NCBI GenBank assembly: GCA_905210485.1
Contig: CAJLXA010000014.1
Location: 1-38,302 of the forward strand
Source: an uncultured Eubacteriales bacterium
GTDB lineage: Bacteria > Bacillota > Clostridia > Oscillospirales > CAG-272
Length of the DNA: 38,302 nt
Direction of reading: 5' to 3'
In this document: positions 32,726-38,302 of the stretch, one piece after another
Layout of the letters: each line of letters begins with the position of its first letter
Position numbering within the stretch: position 1 is the stretch's first letter
Made by a program: the position numbers and the translations under genes
Notes under the pieces: generated by a model
The model's input: the letters and a program-made list of their open reading frames with translations, nothing else
Told to the model about the DNA's origin: nothing
Databases searched by the model: none

Positions 32726-34680
32726 CAGTGTACCCTTTCGCCGAGTTTTACCGAAGGATCAAGGAAGCATACGTGCACGTCATCTTCTCCCGAAGCCAAA
32801 AGCATTCCCCGGCTGACTTCGCCGCACAGCGTGACAGGAGCCAGATTGGCAACGATAACGACCTTTTTGCCGATCAGTTCTTCCGGTTTGTAATATTTGG
32901 CGATGCCGGAAACAATCTGCCGTTTCTCGTATCCCAGATCGACCTGCAATTTCAGAAGTTTCTTGGCTTTCGGAATCGGCTCACAGGCGATGATCTGCGC
33001 TGTGCGCAATTCCGCTTTCATGAAATCGTCAATATGAATTTCCGCTTCGTGCGGCGGTTCTTCCTTCGCCTTTGCGGCTTCCTCGGCCGCTTTCATGGCC
33101 GCCTTACGTTCCGCTTCACGTTCGGCGAGAAATTTTTGTTCGTCGATGCGGGCAAACAGCGTTTCGGCCGCTCCGAGAGGAAGTCCCGGAACCAATGCGC
33201 CGAAGTCGGTAACGGTTTCGTAATCTTTTTTATCCGTGCCGAGTATACCGAATATTTTTTCGGCCGTCGTCGGCATAAAGGGCGTCAGCAAAACGGCGCC
33301 TACGCGCAAAACCTCAAGCAGATTGTAAAGAACCGTTGCAAGACGCGGTTTATCGTCCTCGTTTTTGGCAAGCGTCCACGGCGTGGTTTCGTCGATATAT
33401 TTATTTGCGCGGCGAAGCATTGCAAAGATTTCCGCAAGACCGTCGGCGATATGATAGCTGTCAAAGGCCGCGCGGGATTTTTCCACCGCGGAACGCACCG
33501 CATCCGTCAGCGCGTTATCCAATTCGTCTCCTTTGCCGGGAGTCGGCACAATGCCGCCGAAGTATTTCACCGTCATGGCATGCGTACGTGAAAGCAGGTT
33601 GCCGAGATTGTTTGCCAAATCGGCATTATACCGACCGACCACGCCTTCATACGTGATGCTGCCGTCCGCGGCATAAGGCATTTCCGCCAACGCATAATAA
33701 CGCACGCCGTCCGTCGTCACAAATTTGGCAAGATCATCGGCATAGATCACATTACCTTTGGATTTCGACATCTTATCCGCGCCGAAATTGAACCACGGAT
33801 GACCGAAAACCTTTTTCGGAAGAGGCAGATCCAGCGCCATCAGAATAATCGGCCAGTAAATCGTATGGAAACGCAGAATATCTTTGCCGATAATGTGCAC
33901 ATCCGCCGGCCAATACTTACGGAAAAGTTCCGGCTGTACCTCATTGTCGGGGTCATAGCCGAGCGCCGTAATGTAGTTTGTCAAGGCGTCGATCCATACA
34001 TATACCACATGCTTCGGATCAAAGTCAACGGGAACGCCCCATTTGAAAGAGGAGCGCGAAACGCAAAGATCCTGCAAACCGCCCTCGTTCAGAAGGAAGT
34101 TGTTCAGCATTTCTTTTTTGCGGAGTTCCGGCATAATGAACCCGTCATTTTCTTCAATATATTTGATGAGGCGGTCGGCATACTTGCTCATGGCGAAAAA
34201 GTATGCTTCTTCTTTTGCGCGCTGCACGGGTCGGCCGCAATCGGGGCACTTTCCGTCCGCAACCTGCGTGTCGGTAAAGAAAGATTCGCATGGGGTACAG
34301 TACCACCCCTCATAATGCCCTTTGTATATATCCCCTTTATCGTACAGTTTCTTAAAAATATGCTGTACGGCGGTCGTGTGATAATCGTCCGTTGTGCGGA
34401 TAAACTTATTGTAACTGGCCCCCATTGCGTCCCAGATCCCGCGTATCTCGGCCGCAACGCCGTCAACATACGCCTGCGGCGTCACGCCGGCCTCTTTCGC
34501 AAGATTTTCAATCTTTATACCGTGTTCGTCGGTACCCGTGAGGAAAAACACGTCTTTCCCCATCTGACGCTGATAACGCGCGATGGCGTCGGTCAGAATG
34601 ATTTCGTACGTATTGCCGAAATGCGGTTTACGCGACGCATACGCAATGGCACTGGTGATATAAAACTTATTATCCGACAT
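32725..34680 (-). CDS. metG: Methionyl-tRNA synthetase
   Basis: The 651-residue class I enzyme charges tRNA-Met. Seen: the HIGH-like HFGN (~20-23); FLTGTDEHG (~45-53); a zinc knuckle with CTPC and CPDC (~127-147); WIDALTNYI (~226-234); the KMSKSKG loop (~299-305); a helical anticodon domain; and a C-terminal tRNA-binding OB domain (~550-651: IHIDDFMKAELRTAQIIACEPIPKAKKLLKLQVDLG), the longer bacterial form. A Lys/Ala/Glu-rich linker precedes that domain (~520-545). GGAGG lies 6 nt before the ATG. Confidence 0.97.
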   Translation of the reverse strand: MSDNKFYITSAIAYASRKPHFGNTYEIILTDAIARYQRQMGKDVFFLTGTDEHGIKIENLAKEAGVTPQAYVDGVAAEIRGIWDAMGASYNKFIRTTDDYHTTAVQHIFKKLYDKGDIYKGHYEGWYCTPCESFFTDTQVADGKCPDCGRPVQRAKEEAYFFAMSKYADRLIKYIEENDGFIMPELRKKEMLNNFLLNEGGLQDLCVSRSSFKWGVPVDFDPKHVVYVWIDALTNYITALGYDPDNEVQPELFRKYWPADVHIIGKDILRFHTIYWPIILMALDLPLPKKVFGHPWFNFGADKMSKSKGNVIYADDLAKFVTTDGVRYYALAEMPYAADGSITYEGVVGRYNADLANNLGNLLSRTHAMTVKYFGGIVPTPGKGDELDNALTDAVRSAVEKSRAAFDSYHIADGLAEIFAMLRRANKYIDETTPWTLAKNEDDKPRLATVLYNLLEVLRVGAVLLTPFMPTTAEKIFGILGTDKKDYETVTDFGALVPGLPLGAAETLFARIDEQKFLAEREAERKAAMKAAEEAAKAKEEPPHEAEIHIDDFMKAELRTAQIIACEPIPKAKKLLKLQVDLGYEKRQIVSGIAKYYKPEELIGKKVVIVANLAPVTLCGEVSRGMLLASGEDDVHVCFLDPSVKLGERVH

Positions 34681-34723
34681 ATAGTCCTCCGCATAGTAAT
34701 GTTAAACTTCCGTGATACTTTAT

Positions 34724-34752
34724 ATTGTACCACATTTTTTCATCTTTTACAA
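34724..34752 (-). promoter_or_regulatory. Sigma-A promoter for metG-tatD
   Basis: Minus-strand TTGTAA (34752-34747) and TACAAT (34729-34724) are spaced by 17 bp. The leader is only about 37 nt, too short for a T-box, so metG does not appear to be controlled by tRNA-Met sensing here. Confidence 0.65.
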
Positions 34753-34763
34753 TATCCGAATGA

Positions 34764-34803
34764 AAAAAAGAAACACGGCGGAGCAATGCCGTGTTTCTTT
34801 TTT
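34764..34803 (-). terminator. Intrinsic terminator of rpsT
   Basis: A 15-16-bp stem AAAAAAGAAACACGGC/GCCGTGTTTCTTTTT (34764-34779 with 34788-34803). It overlaps the rpsT stop codon by two bases and ends 12 bp before the metG -35 box, an unusually compact junction. Confidence 0.85.
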
Positions 34804-35065
34804 ATGCCATCTGGTTCAGCTTCAGAGTAAAGCTGCTCTTTTTACGAGCGGCATTATTCTTGTGAAGAATACCGTGGCCGACAGCCTGATCAATCTTCTT
34901 CACGGCAGCCTTATAAGCAGTCATGGCCGCTTCCTTGTCCCCGGACGCCAACGCAGCATCATACTTCTTGATGATCGTCTTCAGCTGAGTTTTGAACATC
35001 TTATTGCGGAGAGCCTTAGTGCGGTTTACGATAACTCTTTTCTTCGCGGATTTAATGTTAGGCAA
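34802..35065 (-). CDS. rpsT: 30S ribosomal protein S20
   Basis: The 87-residue basic helical protein binds 16S rRNA early in 30S assembly. The N-terminus PNIKSAKKRVIVNRTKALRNKMFKTQLKTIIKKY and the end LHKNNAARKKSSFTLKLN are typical. The start is TTG at 35065 with a perfect AGGAGGT 7 nt upstream; the frame continues upstream but has no homology there. A UUG start is also used by E. coli rpsT, where it takes part in autogenous control. Confidence 0.95.
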   Translation of the reverse strand: MPNIKSAKKRVIVNRTKALRNKMFKTQLKTIIKKYDAALASGDKEAAMTAYKAAVKKIDQAVGHGILHKNNAARKKSSFTLKLNQMA

Positions 35066-35141
35066 CTGTAACACCTCCTGTATTTTTAAGATGAACGCCG
35101 CGGCTGAGAGGGTCCTCGACGTAACAATCATACATTTATGT

Positions 35142-35170
35142 ATTTTACCACACTGTTTTTCAAATTGCAA
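35142..35170 (-). promoter_or_regulatory. Sigma-A promoter for rpsT
   Basis: Minus-strand TTGCAA (35170-35165) and TAAAAT (35147-35142) with a 17-bp spacer. The leader is about 70 nt. Confidence 0.65.
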
Positions 35171-35242
35171 GTCTTTTTTCAAAATATTTTCATCTTTTCT
35201 CTATATAAATAAAGAAAAAGGTCCCGTTCCCGCAATATGAAA

Positions 35243-35272
35243 GAAAAGGACCGTAAAAATACGGCCCTTTTC
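35243..35272 (-). terminator. Intrinsic terminator of the lipoprotein gene
   Basis: GAAAAGG-x-CCGTA / TACGG-x-CCTTTTC stem (35243-35255 with 35260-35272), one internal mismatch pair and an AAAA loop. On the minus strand it is followed by TTTCATATT. Confidence 0.65.
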
Positions 35273-35318
35273 CAAAGTGAGCGGACAGCCTCCGCATACT
35301 ATCCACCCGCAAAAGATC

Positions 35319-36230
35319 TCATTCAACCGTGGGAACGGTAAAGTTCGTCTTGTATTCGATCTGGATCGACGCGTAAGAATATTCACCGTAATCCATGGTT
35401 ATCTTCACAAGCTGATTGTCCTCAAAATAAAGTCTTACTTTATCGTACACAGTGTAAGTAAATGCCTGCTCGTCGGCAATGTCGCAGTAAAGTCCGAGAC
35501 GCACGTTTGTGCCGACGTAATGATTGCCCTCTTTCACGAATTGGTTGGCAAAATCAATGGATCCGAGCAGGTTCTTCATTATATTCATACGGTAGTCATA
35601 ACGTTTTACAATAGTGTCGCTCGTCTTTTTGACCCATGTTCCCTTGTCCTGATAAATCTGATATTTGACGGAATCTTCTATTATCCAATACCATGTATAC
35701 TGTTTGCTACCATCACATACAGTTGTACCGTTAAACTGGTATGTACGGACAAAACGGGCATGCATGTCATTGTCGCCGGTAATTTTCACGGTATATTCCG
35801 TAGCGCCGACCATATTCAAAGCGTCCTCGGCTTCCGATTCGCTCACCGTGGACTTCGGAACGTAAGAAACCGATACCCTTTTTTCATACCGGCAATCCGC
35901 GCAGGTATAAACCGTAACGCCGGGAGTGCCCTTGATGGGTTCGCTCTCAACTACCCCGTTGTCAAAGTGGTGTGCTTCCAGCTCGGAATATCCGCATACG
36001 CACGTTTTAGTATGACGGGACTCGTCTTTACCCGAAAAAGATTCGAATACGTGCACGCCCTCATCCAGCATTTCGGAGCATCCGGATTTTTCGCATTTAT
36101 GCCAATGTCTTTGGCTGGAATGTTCCCATTCCGTCTGCGCAACATGCTCATGCTCGCCGCAGGAGGTCAACAGAACACCGGTGCTGAAGCACAGCGTCAG
36201 CGCAAGAATAAAAGAAATAAGCTTTTTCAT
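35319..36230 (-). CDS. Lipoprotein with Cys/His repeat motifs
   Basis: The 303-residue lipoprotein has a signal peptide (1-23) and lipobox Leu-Leu-Thr-Ser-Cys (lipid-modified Cys24). The region after it (~25-130) carries WxHSSxRHWHKCEKSGC, RHTKTCVCGYSE and YTCADCRYEK. These are repeated C-x2-C/C-x4-C and His motifs like those of small Cys/His repeats in clostridial surface proteins, probably metal-binding. Residues ~135-303 form a beta-rich domain (AEDALNMVGATEYTVKITGDN... to ...IQIEYKTNF) similar in pattern to LolA-like or other lipoprotein-carrier folds; I cannot assign it. ATG 36230 follows GGAGGACTTT. A small-RNA-like unit lies just upstream on the same strand. Confidence 0.75.
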   Translation of the reverse strand: MKKLISFILALTLCFSTGVLLTSCGEHEHVAQTEWEHSSQRHWHKCEKSGCSEMLDEGVHVFESFSGKDESRHTKTCVCGYSELEAHHFDNGVVESEPIKGTPGVTVYTCADCRYEKRVSVSYVPKSTVSESEAEDALNMVGATEYTVKITGDNDMHARFVRTYQFNGTTVCDGSKQYTWYWIIEDSVKYQIYQDKGTWVKKTSDTIVKRYDYRMNIMKNLLGSIDFANQFVKEGNHYVGTNVRLGLYCDIADEQAFTYTVYDKVRLYFEDNQLVKITMDYGEYSYASIQIEYKTNFTVPTVE

Positions 36231-36291
36231 AAAGTCCTCCGATAAAATATTTTCCGATGGAAAACGGCAGGGCACTTTTTGTAGCGGAAAT

Positions 36292-36503
36292 AAAAAAGTG
36301 CGCAACATCGAAGTTACGCACCGAAAAACGCAAACTCCGATTGTTGTCACACAAATTCAATCAGAATGGGAAAAAGACCTGCATCCTAACTGCGGAATTT
36401 GCATTTTTACCAAAATCCAAAAATCAGGACGCAGAAAAAAGGCGTACCCCTCCCTTACCCAAAGCGGAGTGGCTTCCCCTTCCGATATATGAATTTGTGT
36501 GAC
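36292..36503 (-). ncRNA. Candidate small structured RNA with its own promoter and terminator
   Basis: Minus-strand unit. A 5' arm (36503-36490) pairs perfectly over 14 bp with 36359-36346. Stacked inside are ATCGGAA/TTCTGAT (36486-36480 with 36366-36360) and GGGGAAG paired with a U-rich/CCC arm (36479-36473 with 36374-36368, two G-U pairs). An inner stem CTGCGTCCT/AGGATGCAG follows (36434-36426 with 36387-36379). Downstream is a terminator GTGCGTAAC/GTTGCGCAC (36321-36313 with 36306-36298) with six U's (36297-36292). The promoter -10 sits 7 bp before the 5' arm. Mature size would be about 160-210 nt. The 6S RNA size range fits, but I cannot confirm the class. Readthrough could also make it a leader of the lipoprotein gene. 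Confidence 0.6.
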
Positions 36504-36509
36504 GGATTC

Positions 36510-36538
36510 ATTATAGCACGACCTCCCAAAAAATACAA
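36510..36538 (-). promoter_or_regulatory. Promoter of the candidate small RNA
   Basis: Minus-strand TTGTAT (36538-36533), a 17-bp spacer and a perfect TATAAT (36515-36510). Predicted initiation (about 36503) coincides with the outer edge of the 14-bp closing stem. Confidence 0.65.
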
Positions 36539-36539
36539 G

Positions 36540-36732
36540 TCCTTTGTGTCAAAAAGTTACGAGAGACGTCGGGAGACATTCTGTAGCCCCCTCGTCTCCC
36601 CGAACAGATCCTTCGCTTGCAAAATAACATCGACAGAATTCCGAATATCCGGATATGTTCCTCCGGCAAATACGCGGGATCCCCGTTTTTTCGGATCACG
36701 GAAATTTATTTCGGAATCTTTGTCGAAATCCC
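36540..36732. other. Intergenic stretch between the RNA unit and ylxM
   Basis: No credible gene. It contains GGGAGAC/GTCTCCC (7 bp) around positions 36573-36602 with a 16-nt loop, and a short CGGGATCCCCG-like inverted segment near 36671. Neither has a clear role. Confidence 0.35.
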
Positions 36733-36761
36733 TTGACACACGACGTTCTCTGTGTTATACT
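36733..36761 (+). promoter_or_regulatory. Sigma-A promoter for ylxM-ffh
   Basis: TTGACA (36733-36738), a 17-bp spacer and TATACT (36756-36761). The predicted start near 36768 gives a leader of about 36 nt to the GTG at 36804. Confidence 0.85.
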
Positions 36762-36803
36762 GTGTAAAGTATTTTGCTTTACACCGATAAGGAGGCTGTT
36801 GCC

Positions 36804-37163
36804 GTGTTCGTAAAGGATCTGTCCGTCGTGATGCTCCTCGATTTTTACGGTGACGTGCTCAGTCCGCGTTCGCGCGACATTCTTTATCAGTACTACGACC
36901 GCGACTATTCGCTCTCCGAAATTGCGGAAAGCGAGGGGGTCTCCCGGCAAGGTATTCGCCACATTCTGAAAAAAGGCGAGGAAGAACTTCGTTTTCTTGA
37001 GGATAAACTCGGTCTGGCGGCCAATTATCTTTTATTGAAAGATGCCGCTGAAAGACTGAGAGCCGCGGCGGAACGCCTCCGCGCGCTCCCCTCCCCCAAA
37101 GAAGCGGAAACTCTTGCCGCAGAAGCGCTTTCCTGTGCGGAGATCATCCTTTCCAAAGAATAA
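36804..37163 (+). CDS. ylxM: YlxM/UPF0122 family helix-turn-helix protein
   Basis: The 119-residue protein resembles sigma region 4: LLDFYGDVLSPRSRDILYQYYDRDYSLSEIAESEGVSRQGIRHILKKGEEELRFLEDKLGL (about 8-70). A helical Ala/Leu-rich tail follows. YlxM is encoded before ffh across Firmicutes and interacts with signal recognition particle components. The GTG at 36804 has GGAGG 8 nt upstream. A TTG at 36774 would give ten more residues but lies only about 6 nt after the predicted transcription start. It lies 17 bp before ffh, and the pair is co-transcribed. Confidence 0.93.
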   Translation: MFVKDLSVVMLLDFYGDVLSPRSRDILYQYYDRDYSLSEIAESEGVSRQGIRHILKKGEEELRFLEDKLGLAANYLLLKDAAERLRAAAERLRALPSPKEAETLAAEALSCAEIILSKE

Positions 37164-37180
37164 TTGCAAGGAGGTCTGAC

Positions 37181-38302
37181 ATGTTCCAGAGTCTGACGGA
37201 AAAACTGACAAATGCTTTCAGGTTTTTCCGCAATAAAGGGAAACTTACCGAGGCCGACGTCAAAAGCGGTATGCGGGAAATCAAACTGGCACTTCTTGAA
37301 GCCGACGTTAACTTCAAGGTCGTCCGGGAATTTGTAAAAGCGGTTTCCGAACGTGCTGTCGGTCAAACGGTCACCGAAAGTCTCATGCCTGCGCAGGAGA
37401 TTGTAAAGATCGTAAACGAAGAACTGATCCGCATTATGGGCAGCGAGACCGCAAAACTGGAAATCTCTCCGAAGCCGCCCACGGTCATCATGATGGTCGG
37501 TCTGCAGGGCGCCGGCAAAACCACTCATTGCGGAAAACTCGCCGGATATTATAAGAAAAAAGGGAAAAATCCCCTGCTCGTGGCGTGCGACGTTTACCGT
37601 CCTGCCGCTATTGATCAGCTGAAAATCGTCGGCGAAAGCGTCGGCGTTCCCGTCTTTACGATGGGAAGCGGTATTTCTCCCGTCGAAATTGCGAAAGCCG
37701 GCGTCGCGCACGCCAGAAAAAACGGCAACGATATGGTCTTTATCGACACGGCCGGCCGTCTGCAGATCGACGAAGTCCTGATGAAAGAACTGGAGAAGAT
37801 CAAGGACGCTGTCGAACCGACGGAAATTCTTCTGGTGATCGACGCTATGATCGGTCAGGAATCGGTCAATGTGGCCGAATCGTTCAACAATCTGCTTTCC
37901 GTTACGGGTATCGTTCTGACGAAGCTCGACGGTGATACGCGCGGCGGCGCCGCGCTGTCGGTGCGCTATGTGACCGGTAAACCGATCAAATTTGTCGGTA
38001 CCGGCGAAAAACTTGACGCCATCGACGTATTCCACCCCGACCGCATGGCTTCCCGGATCCTCGGCATGGGCGACATTTTGTCCCTGATAGAAAAGGCCGA
38101 GGGCGCTATAGAAGAAAAGAAGGCCGAGGAACTGGCGCGAAAAATGCGCGAATCGACTTTCACTCTCGACGACTTTCTCGACCAATTGCGGCAGATTCGT
38201 AAAATGGGTGGCATCGAACAAATGATTTCCATGATGCCCGGGGCTAATGCCGACGCTTTGAAAGGCGCGATTGACGAAAAACAGATGTCCCGCACCGAGG
38301 CC
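37181..38302 (+). CDS. ffh: Signal recognition particle protein Ffh (partial, runs off the window)
   Basis: The first 374 residues of the SRP GTPase, which with SRP RNA targets nascent membrane and secreted proteins. Seen: the N domain with ALLEADVNFKVV (~46-57); the P-loop GLQGAGKTT (~107-115); DVYRPAAIDQL (~136-146); FIDTAGRL (~187-194); TKLDGDTRGGAALS (~247-260); the closing GxGEKxDAIDVFHPDRMASRILGMGD (~274-299); and the beginning of the Met-rich M domain (MGGIEQMISMMPG). The C-terminal RNA-binding part is missing because the sequence ends. AAGGAGGT lies 6 nt before the ATG. Confidence 0.97.
   Translation, partial: MFQSLTEKLTNAFRFFRNKGKLTEADVKSGMREIKLALLEADVNFKVVREFVKAVSERAVGQTVTESLMPAQEIVKIVNEELIRIMGSETAKLEISPKPPTVIMMVGLQGAGKTTHCGKLAGYYKKKGKNPLLVACDVYRPAAIDQLKIVGESVGVPVFTMGSGISPVEIAKAGVAHARKNGNDMVFIDTAGRLQIDEVLMKELEKIKDAVEPTEILLVIDAMIGQESVNVAESFNNLLSVTGIVLTKLDGDTRGGAALSVRYVTGKPIKFVGTGEKLDAIDVFHPDRMASRILGMGDILSLIEKAEGAIEEKKAEELARKMRESTFTLDDFLDQLRQIRKMGGIEQMISMMPGANADALKGAIDEKQMSRTEA

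Noticed and set aside
34681..34760. A T-box or other riboswitch upstream of metG
   Set aside because: The leader after the predicted promoter is only about 37 nt, too short for a T-box, and lacks its conserved sequence.
36346..36503. A MITE with 14-bp terminal inverted repeats
   Set aside because: The 14-bp arms looked like transposon ends, but no target-site duplication flanks them. A promoter and a terminator fit the same boundaries, so an RNA gene explains them better.
37025..38221. A 398-codon minus-strand frame opposite ylxM/ffh
   Set aside because: ffh is unmistakable on the plus strand, and the antisense frame has no homology.

Overview
The window looks like chromosome from an endospore-forming member of the Clostridia (Firmicutes). 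The evidence is a germination protease (Gpr), SpoIVA, SpoVG, a SigH-like sigma factor, the ylxM-ffh pair, a DUF421-DUF4363 pair, a DUF4364 regulator, many strong Shine-Dalgarno sequences, and textbook TTGACA-17-TATAAT promoters. The 16S 5' part at the left edge agrees with this, but I cannot place it below class. No phage, transposase, CRISPR array or integrase was seen. Most genes are housekeeping or lineage core.

Layout. Positions 1-360 hold the 5' end of a 16S rRNA gene (minus strand) with its leader and promoter. Positions 716-1767 (plus) carry DUF421 and DUF4363 membrane proteins. Positions 1760-8222 (minus) form an operon of rlmB, a very large degenerate P-type-ATPase-like membrane protein, a radical SAM protein and its DUF2344 partner. 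Positions 8378-11170 carry a CmpB-family membrane protein, an unknown two-TM protein, a zinc-ribbon protein, a decayed tRNA-like element and a SigH-like sigma factor. Positions 11187-16012 (minus) carry an oligopeptide-type binding lipoprotein, a DUF4364 regulator and a GH3 beta-glucosidase. Positions 16278-18724 (plus) are gpr and spoIVA. Positions 18761-20104 (minus) carry a P-loop kinase-like protein and a Cys-cluster/DUF1508 protein.

Positions 20247-21640 (plus) carry galM followed by tRNA-Arg and tRNA-His under a perfect sigma-A promoter. Positions 21980-24291 (minus) carry an SPFH/NfeD pair and an unknown anchored protein. An acyl carrier protein (plus) follows, then murC, a D-2-hydroxyacid dehydrogenase and an Smr-like protein (minus). 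Positions 27748-31596 (plus) carry spoVG, a fused glycosyltransferase-CsaB protein and a Gfo/Idh/MocA oxidoreductase. Positions 31728-34680 contain a 70-bp direct repeat pair and tatD-metG (minus). rpsT and a Cys/His-motif lipoprotein (minus) follow. Positions 36292-36538 look like an unannotated small-RNA gene with its own promoter and terminator. The window ends in ylxM and a truncated ffh (plus).

Best leads. (1) The 1013-residue protein at 4315-7356 keeps the 4+2+2 membrane plan and N-domain signature of heavy-metal P1B ATPases. It has lost the DKTGT phosphorylation motif, TGE, TGDN and GDGxND, and it carries about 450 acidic disordered residues at the N-terminus. (2) The RNA at 36292-36503 has a -35/-10, a long closing stem pairing its 5' and 3' parts, and an intrinsic terminator. 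(3) A tRNA-like element at 10328-10391 lacks about 7-8 nt of anticodon arm. (4) Two 70-bp repeats differ only by transitions, and one of them supplies the stop codon of tatD.
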